From Treponema pallidum subsp. pallidum str. Nichols (GTDB taxonomy: Bacteria; Spirochaetota; Spirochaetia; Treponematales; Treponemataceae), in NCBI RefSeq assembly GCF_000410535.2, contig NC_021490.2, positions 1 to 64,000 of the forward strand: 64,000 nucleotides of DNA, written 5' to 3'. The notes under the pieces are model-generated. The model saw only the letters and a program-made list of their open reading frames with translations. It was not told where the DNA came from and searched no databases. Each line of letters opens with the position of its first letter. Positions within the stretch are counted from its first letter, which is position 1. The position numbers and the translations under genes are program-made. Shown piece by piece: positions 28,895 to 40,289 of the stretch.

Positions 28895-29073
28895 TGTGAT
28901 GACGCGCAAAAGCGGCCAAACCCACAGTTGGGTAAATATATTCTTTGCAAATTGTCGACACAACCGTTGACGAGAGGGATCGCAGGTGGAGAGGTGTCGT
29001 GCCGGGGATATGTTGACACGTCCGTACTCCTCAGTTTGTGAGGCTCCAGTTATAGGAGGGGGGATAGCTACGC

Positions 29074-29784
29074 GTGAAAAGATTTGCTCTTATTGGACTT
29101 GGAGACTTCGGTCTTAGCATGCTAAAGGAGCTGCTCAAGCTCACTAACAATATAGTCCTCCTGGACAGGGATCGAACGCTCGTTGAAACCTACCGTAGCA
29201 GGGTGAGAATCGTGCGCGCAATTGATGTGTTGGACGAATTCACTCTGTGCAAGATGATTCCACAGGATATCAACGCAGCGGTTATTGATCTGGGGGTTAA
29301 AATTGAATCATCAATCATGATAACAACGTTTTTAAAAAAATTAGAAATTGCAGATATCGTAGTTAAGGCATACAGCGCTGAACAAGGGCATATCCTCTCG
29401 AGCGTTGGTGCTACGCACGTAGTGCTCCCGGACCGGGAGGCAGCTAAAAAAGTCACTCCTATGATTGCTTTCGATCTTCTTTTCAACTTTATGCCACTTT
29501 CTGCGCAGCTGGCAATTGCGGAAATGGCTGTGCACGAGGACTATGTGGGAAGAACTTTGCGTGAAGTGGATGTGCGCAAAAACTTCTCTCTTAATATCAT
29601 TGCTATCCGTAAGCGCGATGCAGAGGATTTTTGTTTTATCAATGATCCTGAATACTGCTTTGAAGCGAACGATGTGTTGCTCGTTGCCGGTTCTCACAAA
29701 GACATCTATGCACAGTCGCAGGACAAGCTGGCACATACCCATAGCTTCAGCGACTTTTTCAAACAATGGTTCCTTACCAGCTGA
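29074..29784 (+). CDS. TrkA/KtrA-type potassium channel regulatory protein
   Basis: The 236-residue protein has an RCK_N Rossmann domain with IGLGDFG near residue 7, the acidic nucleotide-ribose contact LLDRD near 34, and a C-terminal TrkA_C domain with VGRTLREVDVRKNFSLNIIAIRK. Such proteins bind NAD or ATP and gate a Ktr/Trk potassium transporter. The membrane partner is not adjacent here. GTG 29074 has a GGAGGGGGGA site at 29055-29064, nine bases upstream. The gene converges with the M16C protease gene. Confidence 0.88.
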   Translation: MKRFALIGLGDFGLSMLKELLKLTNNIVLLDRDRTLVETYRSRVRIVRAIDVLDEFTLCKMIPQDINAAVIDLGVKIESSIMITTFLKKLEIADIVVKAYSAEQGHILSSVGATHVVLPDREAAKKVTPMIAFDLLFNFMPLSAQLAIAEMAVHEDYVGRTLREVDVRKNFSLNIIAIRKRDAEDFCFINDPEYCFEANDVLLVAGSHKDIYAQSQDKLAHTHSFSDFFKQWFLTS

Positions 29785-29862
29785 CTTCCCAATGTTCCGC
29801 GCACGGGAGTAGGCGCGTGTAATCTTCCCTTTTCCCGCACATGCCTACGTAAAGGGGAATAT

Positions 29863-32800
29863 TTAGAGAGGGGGCTCAGCTTCAAGTTTTGAAAAATAAG
29901 GCTCAAGCGTTGCCGCTTCCCGAATTGAGGTTGCAGTGCTTACCACCGCAGCTTCAGCACACGTGCGCTGCGCCCAGAGTAGTTGGGTACACAAGTGCAT
30001 GTCTGTTACCCGTGCGTCTAGAATATGCTCAATAGCCGCAATACGCTCTGTTTCTGTCGTTCCGTTGAGAAAGCGCAGGAAACTCGCAAAACTTTTATGC
30101 TCCGGTGTTTCAGGAGTTACCGCCGTACTGTACGCTCCTATGATTAGACGTTCCATCGTCTTCTGGTTAAAGAGACTGGAGGTGCCCTTGTGATCGGCGT
30201 GCAGGTGCTCAATCGTCTTGAATATCACGTCAAGGGAGTGGAGCGGATTTGGATCGCGGTAAGTTAGTGAGGAAAATATGCCATGTACTGGATCTGGCAG
30301 GGTGAATGCACCGTAAGCACCACCTATCGTTCGAATTTTTTCCCAAAACGGCTCAGTACTTAGATATCGGGCAAACACCTGCTCTACCCCGCGTCTCTCC
30401 AAAGGAAGCCGTGGATGTGCAAGGGACAGCGCTGCAAAACCCACTTGCACAGGGGCTGGAAGCAGCGTCAGCATATTGCGGGTGCGCATGTGCTGCAGGG
30501 CCTCTTGAAAGAGCACACCGTGAGCGGAGGGTATCTGTTGTTCGTGCGCTGTGGGCGCAGAGGTGTGGTGGATAAAATAAGTGGATAGCGGTGCACGAAA
30601 ACACGCCAGAGGTTTTGCCAATGCATCTAGCGCTGTGTGTAACGATGTTTCTGTACCACATACACATCCGATCACTCCTGCAGTGAGCAGTTTTTCATGC
30701 AGCGCTTTGAGTTTGGCTGCCAGCGAAGGGGAGGCAACGGTTTCTGTACACTCTGTCCACAAAGCACGTACCAAGCGAATCTGCGTGACTCCAGTCCAGA
30801 GTTCTTCTACGGCCTTTGCTGCATTCACGCGAGCGTTTGCCTTTGCAAGTGCAATGGAATGTCCTGAATGCATGGCAGCGCTATCCAAGTCATTTTTATA
30901 TTGTGCAAGGATGTCTTTTAACCGTCGTGTATCTGTAAAAGAAAGACTGCGCACGTGTGCACACACGTACGAAATCGCCTGTACGATAAAGCGCGACAGC
31001 ATTTTTACGCTGACAACTAGCCACGCTCGCCCGACTATATCGCTGCGTTGCAGTGTGTTCTGTCCCCTCAGTAAGGGGAGTATCTCGCTTCCCTGATCGC
31101 CTGCTACTATACAGCGGGCGGCAAAGCCCCCGGTGAGACGGGCAATCTCGGCAGATACCACACTCCAATGATGTGTCTCGGTTCCCATACCTGTCAGTGC
31201 GTAGCCATACAGTGGCAGAAGTTGTGCTTCTTTTACACTGAGCATATCTGCTGGGATTGCAAGGTGTAAGTACGTAATATCGTTCGTGGCAAGCTCATGC
31301 ACGAGAACAGGAACAGAACCAAAAAACTGCATGGTTTCGCTCAGTTCTGGGGTGGGGACTGGCAGTTGTTCCCGCTTTATATGGGGGAGCAACGCAAGGA
31401 GTTCCTCCGGATCGGGTGTTGTCTGTCGTACACGCAGTGATTCTTGGTCAGCTCGGAGGCGCGCCGCTGCTGGCTGCGTGAGTGTACGGGAGAAATCCTG
31501 TACGTATTTTTCTAATTGCTCATCAAGTTTTTTTGAGAAGTCTGGGTCTGGGTGTACCGAAAGTACCGTGTACTGCGGGTTGCGCAGCAAGTGCGTGAGG
31601 ATGAGATTTTCCACGTAGTGTGGATGGTGGTGTACCTTTTCACGCAGTGCCTGCAGTGCGGGGATATAACGCAAAGAACTTTCTGGACCTGCACCGTGCA
31701 ACCATCCACGCAGCGAACGCTGCATGAGCACGAGAGAAAAAGGACCGTCAGAGCGGCGTACTTCAGTATTTGAAAATTCGAGTGCATTCAGCGCTGTTTC
31801 CACTTCCTGTGGAGGGATGCCGTGCGCAACAAGCGACTCTAGTGTTTCAAACACGCATGCCTTTAGTGCATCGACCTGTGTATGCTGCACCCCAGTCATA
31901 CCTACAAAAAAAAGCATACGCTTTAGATCGATGTGACTGCCGTTATATGCGTATAAATCCTCACCGAGTTCTGATTCTAACAGTGCCTGTGCAAGGGGAG
32001 CAGCATCGTGACCGAGCAAAACGTGTTCGAGCAAAAACACGTCCATTAACTGTTCAGCCTTGTCTGATTCTGGGAGTAACCAGCTGAGCAATACGGCGCA
32101 CCGTGTTAAATCCATCCCCTCGCTCGCCGGTGCGTACCCGGTGTACGTACGGGGACTTTGGTATGCAGGGATAGGGGGGATGGGGGGCAACGCTTTGCGG
32201 GCAGAAAATTTTGAAAGGCATTTATCCTCAATAAATGCCATCTGTTTTTCGGTGGGTATATTTCCGTACAGAAAAAGCTTGCAGTTTGACGGGTGATAGT
32301 GTTTTTTGTGAAAAGCTTTAAACGATTCGTACGTGAGACGAGGAATAACTGTTGGATGACCTCCTGAATCGTGTGCATACACTGAGCCACGTGTGGTCGC
32401 GTGTGTTGCGTGCTTATACACAAGCGTATGAAAGTCTGCATACACACCGCGCATTTCATTCAGTACAACGCCCTGGAGGGTAAGTTGGTTGTGCTCATTA
32501 AACTCAAAGCGGTGTCCTTCTTGCTTAAAGGTCCACTCTTCGATCAGGGGGAAAAAGACTGCGTCTGCATATACACTCATAACATTGAAGTAGTCAGTCT
32601 CTACCAAGGAGGAGGCCGGATATACTGTTTTGTCCGGAAAGGTTAGAGCGTTAAGAAACGTTTTCACGCTTTGTTTCGCGAGTATGAGGAACGGATCCTT
32701 GAGGGGATAATGCTGTGATCCACAGAGCACCGAATGCTCAAGGATATGAGCAACCCCGGTACTTGCTTCTTCTGCCGTCATAAAACAGAAGGCAAACAAA

Positions 32801-32934
32801 TTCTCCGGGTCTTCGTTGAGAATGTGGTACAACTCAAGCCCTGTTTTTTTGTGTCGAGCATAGACACCCACTGCCGAAAGCTCAGCGAGTGAATGGCGCC
32901 AGATAATTTCAAAACCGTGAAGAAGCGTACTCAT
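29863..32934 (-). CDS. M16C family zinc metalloprotease (PreP/Cym1-like)
   Basis: The 1023-residue protein is of the length of M16C proteases, which form a clamshell chamber that degrades peptides. The inverted zinc motif HILEH is at residues 63-67, and the distal ligand is probably Glu160 in VVLNEMRGVY. The second half contains the matching inactive domains. No signal peptide is present, so it probably works in the cytoplasm on oligopeptides. AGGAG lies 12 bases before the ATG. It follows fliG-1 by 28 bases on the minus strand and may share its transcript. Confidence 0.9.
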   Translation of the reverse strand: MSTLLHGFEIIWRHSLAELSAVGVYARHKKTGLELYHILNEDPENLFAFCFMTAEEASTGVAHILEHSVLCGSQHYPLKDPFLILAKQSVKTFLNALTFPDKTVYPASSLVETDYFNVMSVYADAVFFPLIEEWTFKQEGHRFEFNEHNQLTLQGVVLNEMRGVYADFHTLVYKHATHATTRGSVYAHDSGGHPTVIPRLTYESFKAFHKKHYHPSNCKLFLYGNIPTEKQMAFIEDKCLSKFSARKALPPIPPIPAYQSPRTYTGYAPASEGMDLTRCAVLLSWLLPESDKAEQLMDVFLLEHVLLGHDAAPLAQALLESELGEDLYAYNGSHIDLKRMLFFVGMTGVQHTQVDALKACVFETLESLVAHGIPPQEVETALNALEFSNTEVRRSDGPFSLVLMQRSLRGWLHGAGPESSLRYIPALQALREKVHHHPHYVENLILTHLLRNPQYTVLSVHPDPDFSKKLDEQLEKYVQDFSRTLTQPAAARLRADQESLRVRQTTPDPEELLALLPHIKREQLPVPTPELSETMQFFGSVPVLVHELATNDITYLHLAIPADMLSVKEAQLLPLYGYALTGMGTETHHWSVVSAEIARLTGGFAARCIVAGDQGSEILPLLRGQNTLQRSDIVGRAWLVVSVKMLSRFIVQAISYVCAHVRSLSFTDTRRLKDILAQYKNDLDSAAMHSGHSIALAKANARVNAAKAVEELWTGVTQIRLVRALWTECTETVASPSLAAKLKALHEKLLTAGVIGCVCGTETSLHTALDALAKPLACFRAPLSTYFIHHTSAPTAHEQQIPSAHGVLFQEALQHMRTRNMLTLLPAPVQVGFAALSLAHPRLPLERRGVEQVFARYLSTEPFWEKIRTIGGAYGAFTLPDPVHGIFSSLTYRDPNPLHSLDVIFKTIEHLHADHKGTSSLFNQKTMERLIIGAYSTAVTPETPEHKSFASFLRFLNGTTETERIAAIEHILDARVTDMHLCTQLLWAQRTCAEAAVVSTATSIREAATLEPYFSKLEAEPPL

Positions 32935-32962
32935 CGGTGATTCTCACTCCTCTTCTTGCAAG

Positions 32963-33985
32963 CTATTTGGAAGCAATGTGCTGTTGCGCGCCGGCACTGC
33001 GCAATGTAGCTAAAAAGTGCTCAGTGATGGTGCGCGTATCATGCGCTGAAGGCGGGAACGTGTCGTACTCATCGCGCACAAGCTGTGCGCGGTTTTTAGA
33101 GAGATTAGAGAGAATTTTCTGAACAAAAGCAGGATGATTGGTGTTGATGAGCGCAGCAAGAGTTTTTTCAGAACAAGACGCCAGGTGTTTTTGCAAAAAT
33201 GTATCTGGGAGCGCGGGGATATCATCCAGCGTGAAAAGATGCGTGCGGACACGCGCTGCAAGTGTTGGATTTTTTTCTGCAAGGGCATGAAGAATTGAAT
33301 GCTCAGTCGCGCGCTCCATCTTTTTGAGAATTGCCGCAAGCACTGCATGCCCGTCAAGATCACGGCGCTGGGACAAATGGAGCGCTGCAAACTTTTTGTG
33401 CAAGGAGTCACTCATGACTTGCAGCACCTGAGGGTTAACGTGCTTTAACTTTGCAAGGCGAACGATCAAGTCCTTCTTCTCCTCTGTGCTGATATTACTC
33501 AAATAGTGCGCAGCGCTTTCTGGAGGCAGCTGCGAGAGGATGAGTGTTTTGGTGGCAGGTAGTTCTCCTTCCAGGAGGGGGAGAAGTTGGGAGGCTTCAA
33601 GCGCAGCCAAAAACTCAAAAGGTTTCGGCTGTGCCGCTGGCACCGCCCGCTTCAAGATAAGATCGGCCTTTTCTTCCCCAAACGCTTTGGAAAGCATCGA
33701 CTGCGCAGCACGCAGTCCACCGGTAACAGGCGACACACGAGCGCAGAGGGCAGAAAACTCCCGTAGGATCTCACGCGCTTCTTCTGGACTGAGGGGTTTG
33801 AGTGTCAGGAGCTCGGCAACCACCGCCTCAATCTGTGCAGGCTCAAGTTGCTTGAGCACCAGCGCCGCCTGCTCTTCTCCAATGAGGGAGAGGAACTGGG
33901 CAATCTTTTTATAAACGGTTCGGCCTCGGTCTTGTTCACGTACGGTGGCTTTGATTAAGCCACGAGGAGATTCGGTTCTATTCAT
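32963..33985 (-). CDS. Flagellar switch protein FliG paralogue (FliG-1)
   Basis: FliG forms the switch ring of the rotor and transmits torque from the stators. This 340-residue copy has a FliG_N helix bundle (AQFLSLIGEEQAALVLKQL), a degenerate middle domain where the usual EHPQ motif reads ELPAT, and a C-terminal domain with DDIPALPDTFLQKHL and VQKILSNLSKNRAQLVRDEYD. Conservation is low compared with standard FliG, which in spirochaetes is encoded in the main flagellar operon. Spirochaetes typically have two FliGs, and FliG-1 has a polar role in Borrelia. It is divergent from the HlyC genes. Confidence 0.85.
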   Translation of the reverse strand: MNRTESPRGLIKATVREQDRGRTVYKKIAQFLSLIGEEQAALVLKQLEPAQIEAVVAELLTLKPLSPEEAREILREFSALCARVSPVTGGLRAAQSMLSKAFGEEKADLILKRAVPAAQPKPFEFLAALEASQLLPLLEGELPATKTLILSQLPPESAAHYLSNISTEEKKDLIVRLAKLKHVNPQVLQVMSDSLHKKFAALHLSQRRDLDGHAVLAAILKKMERATEHSILHALAEKNPTLAARVRTHLFTLDDIPALPDTFLQKHLASCSEKTLAALINTNHPAFVQKILSNLSKNRAQLVRDEYDTFPPSAHDTRTITEHFLATLRSAGAQQHIASK

Positions 33986-34023
33986 AGAAAGAGGACTCCG
34001 CGCGGTCTCCGGACACGCAGTTC

Positions 34024-34053
34024 ATTGTAGTGGAGGGTGTGCTCTTGACACAA
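34024..34053 (-). promoter_or_regulatory. Predicted fliG-1 promoter, overlapping the divergent one
   Basis: On the minus strand TTGTGT (plus 34048-34053) and TACAAT (plus 34024-34029) are separated by 18 bases. Its -35 box overlaps that of the plus-strand promoter at 34045-34050. Confidence 0.45.
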
Positions 34054-34073
34054 GGGCGTGAGCACCTTAAAAG
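34045..34073 (+). promoter_or_regulatory. Predicted promoter of the HlyC genes
   Basis: A consensus TTGACA at 34045-34050 and TAAAAG at 34068-34073 are separated by 17 bases. The expected transcription start falls in the C9 tract at 34077-34085. A hairpin GCACCTT/AAGGTGC covers 34062-34076 or so. Confidence 0.55.
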
Positions 34074-34076
34074 GTG

Positions 34077-34085
34077 CCCCCCCCC
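34077..34085 (+). repeat. C9 homopolymer at a predicted transcription start
   Basis: Nine C residues begin four bases after the predicted -10 box of the HlyC promoter. Homopolymers here can change length between strains or cause slippage at initiation. Confidence 0.6.
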
Positions 34086-34159
34086 AGCGGGGAGGGGTCC
34101 AAGGATGTATGGCGTTGTCTCTTCGGTTCTGGTGTTTTAGCCCTTCGGGGGAATTACGT

Positions 34160-35434
34160 GTGAGTGTTCTTTCCGTTTCCGCTGCGTTCGGTGTGTTGGT
34201 AGTGCTGCTGGTGCTTTCCATGTTGTTCTCTGCTGCGGAAACAGCGTTCTGTGCGCTAAATACCTTAAGACTTCGCTACCTGTACGAAAAACGTCATGCT
34301 CGCGCTCGAGTGGCAATGCGTATCCTTCGACGGAAAAACTTCTATCTTGCTGCTGTGGTTATCGGGAACACCCTGGCGAGCAGTGCGTTGTCTGCAGTCA
34401 TTGCGCTTTTTGCACGTGCCCTCTTTGGCATCCACGCAGTGGGGTGGAGCATCGGTGCAGGAACGGTGCTTACACTTCTTTTTGGAGAAATTATTCCGAA
34501 GTCACTTGCCTTGTGCCGGCCGAACGCAGTGGCACTGCATACTGCGCGATTCTTGCAGTGGAGCGCTTTGATGCTTACTCCTTTTGTACAGGTGTTCTGT
34601 ATGGCGCGGAGTGCGCTCTTGCGTCTTGCGCGTGTCGCGTGCCACACTCCCTCGCTGCGTGTTACGGATGACGACCTGCACACCGTACTGTACGCTGGAG
34701 AGGCGGATGGCACTGTGACTTCCCGCGAACGCGCATTGTATCAACGTATTTTGCATTCTGCATCCCTTACTGCGCGAGATATTATGACCTGTCGTGCGCA
34801 ATTGATTGCAGTTCCGCGCGCGAGTTCTCTGGCGGAGGCAATTGCCTGTGCACAGAAGATGCGCGTTTCGCGTGTTCCAGTGTATGAACGGAGTGTTGAT
34901 TGGATAATTGGTATTTTCGATGTGAAGAAATTCTTGTGCTCAGAAGAGGTAGACGGACGAGATTTAGAAGAGTGCGGAACACTGATGCAACATGTGAGCG
35001 CGCCGGTTTTTGTCTTCGAATGTACACGACTTGCATATGTGCAGCACAAATTGCGCGCACACTCACGCGCAGTCGCCATTGTGCTTGATGAATATGGCGG
35101 GACGGCAGGTCTTGTGACAAAGCACAATATATACCAAGCATTTTTTAAGAGCAGTGCGCATGAATTCCCTGTGAATTCAACAGGTCCGCAGGTTACGCGT
35201 GCGGGGGTACGGGCGTATATATTTCCTGGATCGCTGCGCTTGGATGAGATAAATGATCTACTCGGCACCGATTTTTCTTCGTGTACCAGTGAGACCCTTG
35301 CAGGTCTTATCATGGAGTATACAGGGTGTATTCCTGATCCTGGCACCACGGTTGTATTCGGTTCTTGGCGTTGTGTGGTGCTACAACTGCATGTGCGCAG
35401 AATCGTACGTGTTCGGTTTGAGTTTCAAGGATAG
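34160..35434 (+). CDS. HlyC/CorC (CNNM) family membrane protein, copy 1
   Basis: The protein has an N-terminal DUF21 domain with about four membrane helices (LVLSMLFSAAETAFCALN), followed by two CBS domains and a C-terminal CorC_HlyC transporter-associated domain. Family members act in magnesium or other divalent ion export; the haemolysin name is historical. I prefer GTG 34160, with GGGGGAA at 34147-34153, giving 424 residues; ATG 34109 is an alternative. EYGGTAGLVT in the second CBS domain is typical. It is in tandem with a second copy starting 13 bases after its stop. Confidence 0.85.
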   Translation: MSVLSVSAAFGVLVVLLVLSMLFSAAETAFCALNTLRLRYLYEKRHARARVAMRILRRKNFYLAAVVIGNTLASSALSAVIALFARALFGIHAVGWSIGAGTVLTLLFGEIIPKSLALCRPNAVALHTARFLQWSALMLTPFVQVFCMARSALLRLARVACHTPSLRVTDDDLHTVLYAGEADGTVTSRERALYQRILHSASLTARDIMTCRAQLIAVPRASSLAEAIACAQKMRVSRVPVYERSVDWIIGIFDVKKFLCSEEVDGRDLEECGTLMQHVSAPVFVFECTRLAYVQHKLRAHSRAVAIVLDEYGGTAGLVTKHNIYQAFFKSSAHEFPVNSTGPQVTRAGVRAYIFPGSLRLDEINDLLGTDFSSCTSETLAGLIMEYTGCIPDPGTTVVFGSWRCVVLQLHVRRIVRVRFEFQG

Positions 35435-35447
35435 TAGGGAAGCGCGC

Positions 35448-36809
35448 GTGGCATACCCTTTTCTGGTAGGATTGGAACTCATGTTCTTACTTGTGTGCTC
35501 GGCCCTATGTGCAGGTTCAGAAAGCGCGTTGTCGTCGGTGAACCAAGACGATGAACGTAAGCTTAAGCGGCACAGTACACGTTGTACACAACGCTTATGC
35601 TGGCTTCTGGCCCGGCGCGAACAGCTGATTACCACAGTTATTGTGCAAAACACTGCACTGAATATGGTGCTCTCTAGCGTGGTGACGTTAGGCTCTATGG
35701 AGTTGTGGGGTGCACAGTCGGTGTGGAAGGCACTGGTTGCGGTGACGTGCGTGATTATTCTTTGTGGAGAAATGTTCCCGAAGGCGCTGGGTGCACGGTA
35801 CTCACTGGGATTCTTGATGTGGATTGCGCCTTTTTTGCAATTGAGTTACTGGTTGCTGTACCCCTGCGCGTGTGTGTCGTCAGCATTGATGCATGTGCTG
35901 GAGGGTATTTTTTTGCCGCGTCATACGACGTGTCTTTCGCGAGAAGAAATTAAAACGCTTATTGCAGTTGGGGCACGAGAAGGGGTGATTTCGTCAACCG
36001 AAAATCAATTGTTCCAGCGCGCTTTACAGTTTAAACGCATACCGCTTGCACACGTTATGGTACCGCACACACACTTTGTGTCAGTTTTTCAGGACACACC
36101 ACTATCTCATGTGTGGGATGCTTTTCGTACCTGTTCCTTTTCTCAGTTGCTCGTGCATGATGCTGCGGGGATCGTCTGGGGTTTCGTACACTACTGGGAT
36201 ATTTTTGGAGAAAGTAAAGTATTACCCTCGCAGTCATCAGATCAGATGGTGTCGGCATGTGTAGCGAACACCAGAGCTGCGGTGCATCGGGTGGGTGATT
36301 TGGCACAGGAGTTGTGTTGTGTACCGAATGTAGCTGACCTTTTTTCAGTGTTAGATATGCTCTCGGTATCAAAGCAGCAGATGGCGTTAGTGGTAGACGA
36401 GCGGGGCGATGGGGAAGGATTAGTAACCATGACAGACATTATGGAGGTAATTTTTGGTTCACTTGCTGGAGTTTCGGAAGGAGTAGAAGGATACACAGTG
36501 CATGGGTCAATGGTGCAGCGAATGTCAAAACCTCGTGTTGATTTTCAGATGAAAAGCGTCGGTACTCATGAGATTTTATGTTCAGGAACGGTTCCTCTTG
36601 AATATTTTAACGAAGTGTTAGGTACGCGTTTGCAGTCGCGCGTGTACCACACGGTGGGAGGTTTACTCCTGGAACGTTTTGGACGTCTCCCTACGGTAGG
36701 GGATGAGTTGGTAATTGAAGGATTGCGTTTTAAGATACGCCGTGTACTCGATCGGTATGTTGTGTCTGCCCTCGTGGACACTCGAGCATGTAGGTCAAGC
36801 GTTGGCTGA
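35448..36809 (+). CDS. HlyC/CorC (CNNM) family membrane protein, copy 2
   Basis: This 453-residue paralogue of the preceding gene again has DUF21 (residues about 1-190, with GSESALSS in place of the family AAETAL pattern), CBS domains and the C-terminal CorC_HlyC domain. GTG 35448 has TAGGGA at 35435-35440. The two copies are diverged (clear similarity only in the core motifs), so this is an old duplication. Two CNNM subunits could form a heterodimer; this is inference. murA follows after about 100 bases. Confidence 0.85.
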   Translation: MAYPFLVGLELMFLLVCSALCAGSESALSSVNQDDERKLKRHSTRCTQRLCWLLARREQLITTVIVQNTALNMVLSSVVTLGSMELWGAQSVWKALVAVTCVIILCGEMFPKALGARYSLGFLMWIAPFLQLSYWLLYPCACVSSALMHVLEGIFLPRHTTCLSREEIKTLIAVGAREGVISSTENQLFQRALQFKRIPLAHVMVPHTHFVSVFQDTPLSHVWDAFRTCSFSQLLVHDAAGIVWGFVHYWDIFGESKVLPSQSSDQMVSACVANTRAAVHRVGDLAQELCCVPNVADLFSVLDMLSVSKQQMALVVDERGDGEGLVTMTDIMEVIFGSLAGVSEGVEGYTVHGSMVQRMSKPRVDFQMKSVGTHEILCSGTVPLEYFNEVLGTRLQSRVYHTVGGLLLERFGRLPTVGDELVIEGLRFKIRRVLDRYVVSALVDTRACRSSVG

Positions 36810-36916
36810 CGCCTAAGTAAGTACACAGGATGGGGCCGTACTTTTGCGGTATTCGTGCAATTAAGTTGTATGTTGATCGGTGTTCTACAGGAATGTGTGC
36901 GCAAAGGGGTGAGAGC

Positions 36917-38194
36917 ATGAGTTGCTATCGTGTTGAAGGTGGGTTTCCCGTTTCAGGTTGTATTCGCGTGTGTGGAAATAAGAATGCAGCGCTTCCCTGT
37001 ATTGCGGCGGCAGTTCTCACACAAGAGCCAGTGTTACTGCAAAATGTGCCCGACATTGAGGATGTGGCGGTGATGTTAACTATCTTTCGTGCGTTTGGTG
37101 GGAGTGTTGAAAGGCGTGGTAATCATGAGTACATGTTACATCTTCCTCAGTTACAGACGTGCGAAGTGCCGTGCGAGGCTGCGCAGAAAGTGCGTGCTTC
37201 CATTCTTTTTGCAGGGCCACTTCTTGCGCGTGGTAGAAAAGCAGTGCTTCCACCACCTGGTGGTGATGTTATTGGGCGCAGGAGACTTGATACGCATTTT
37301 CTTGCGCTTGCCGCACTTGGCGCACAAGTTCGTTTAGATGGGGTGTTTACTTTCTCTGCAAATAAGCTGGTGGGATGTGATGTCTTCTTAGACGAGGCAT
37401 CTGTGACGGCGACAGAGAATGTGCTTATGGCTTCAGTTCTTGCCGAGGGGGTTACGGTAATCACGAACGCGGCGAGCGAACCGCATGTGCAAGATCTATG
37501 CCATTTGTTGAATGCGATGGGTGCGCGCGTCTCTGGCATCGGATCGAATGTTTTAACAATTGAGGGGGTGAGCGCGTTGCATGGTACCACATATACACTT
37601 GGGGCTGATTTCATGGAAGTAGGTTCGCTTATTGGGCTTGCGGTAGTAACGCGTGGAGCATTGACGATTTCGGATGTGAACGTACGTGATCTACGTCCAC
37701 TAGGTTTTGCGTTTAAAAAACTTGGAGTAATTTGGAGCGAGCAAGAGCACGCGGTAAGCGTCTCTGCGTCGCAGGATCTGCGGGTAAATTACGATTTTGG
37801 CGGTATGATTCCTAAAATAGATGATGGCCCGTGGCCTGCATTTCCGCCGGATCTGACTAGCATTATGACAGTGGTGGCGACTCAAGTCGAAGGGGTTATA
37901 TTGATTCATGAGAAAATGTTTGAGTCGCGTATGTTTTTTGTGGACAAGTTAATTACCATGGGTGCGCGTATCATCCTGTGTGACCCGCATCGGGCGCTTG
38001 TTTCAGGTCCGAGTGCATTGCATGGGAGTGACCTGGTATCTCCTGATGTGCGTGCGGGAATGGCGATGGTGCTTGCAGCGTGTTGTGCGCGCGGGGTAAG
38101 TATAATCCGTAACGTGTATCAAATTGAGCGTGGATATGAACGTCTAGTGGAGCGTTTGCAGGCAATTGGTGTCCGTATTTGGAAAGAGGGTTGA
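36917..38194 (+). CDS. murA: UDP-N-acetylglucosamine 1-carboxyvinyltransferase
   Basis: MurA catalyses the first committed step of peptidoglycan synthesis, adding enolpyruvate to UDP-GlcNAc. The 425-residue protein has the N-terminal GNKNAALP motif and RASILFAGPLLA. The loop that carries Cys115 in E. coli reads PPGGDVIG here, so Asp117 replaces the catalytic cysteine; Asp enzymes are known to be active and insensitive to fosfomycin. ATG 36917 has AAGGGGTGAG at 36903-36912. It is the key wall-synthesis gene here, consistent with treponemes having thin peptidoglycan. Confidence 0.96.
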   Translation: MSCYRVEGGFPVSGCIRVCGNKNAALPCIAAAVLTQEPVLLQNVPDIEDVAVMLTIFRAFGGSVERRGNHEYMLHLPQLQTCEVPCEAAQKVRASILFAGPLLARGRKAVLPPPGGDVIGRRRLDTHFLALAALGAQVRLDGVFTFSANKLVGCDVFLDEASVTATENVLMASVLAEGVTVITNAASEPHVQDLCHLLNAMGARVSGIGSNVLTIEGVSALHGTTYTLGADFMEVGSLIGLAVVTRGALTISDVNVRDLRPLGFAFKKLGVIWSEQEHAVSVSASQDLRVNYDFGGMIPKIDDGPWPAFPPDLTSIMTVVATQVEGVILIHEKMFESRMFFVDKLITMGARIILCDPHRALVSGPSALHGSDLVSPDVRAGMAMVLAACCARGVSIIRNVYQIERGYERLVERLQAIGVRIWKEG

Positions 38195-38300
38195 TCGTAT
38201 TATGCGGTAATTTGATGAAAAGATGTGAAGTGTTGCCAAGAATCTTTTTTTTTAGTACCCTCGGGGACCGTTACATATGAGGTGTTAACCTTACATTTAA

Positions 38301-39947
<1,647 letters not shown>

Positions 39948-40010
39948 TCTAGTTAGCGCCGGTCGATTGGTCATACGTAAGGGCATGATCTCTTGAGATG
40001 AGCGTCTCCC

Positions 40011-40289
40011 GTGGATCTCGGCCAGCGTGTGGTGCGGGTAATTCCCCTGGCGCCGCTTCCGGTCCGTGTATACAACGCCGGTGGTCTCCGTGTGGATTTC
40101 TTTCCGCGGTTTTTTGGGAGGTCTCCTCAAGGGGTCGGCGTTGGGTTTGCGAGGTTGAAACTTAGCGCCTCGGTCGGGAGCAATGGCTTTCGGTTGACGC
40201 GTGCGGTGTGGATCTTTTGGTTGTGTTTCCTTGTTTCAGGCCTGTCTCGGGCTTTTCTGGTTTACTTTTTGAGTGTGATCCGGATCTAG
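40011..40289 (+). CDS. Small hypothetical frame after groEL
   Basis: The stretch 39948-40285 between groEL and rsmE holds one frame of 92 codons starting at GTG 40011. Its product is basic at first and ends in a hydrophobic run (IFWLCFLVSGLSRAFLVYFLSVI) that could be a membrane helix. No ribosome binding site is clear, and its end overlaps the rsmE stop by four bases. I do not recognise a family. Apart from this frame I see nothing in the region except a possible groEL trailer. Confidence 0.25.
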   Translation: MDLGQRVVRVIPLAPLPVRVYNAGGLRVDFFPRFFGRSPQGVGVGFARLKLSASVGSNGFRLTRAVWIFWLCFLVSGLSRAFLVYFLSVIRI

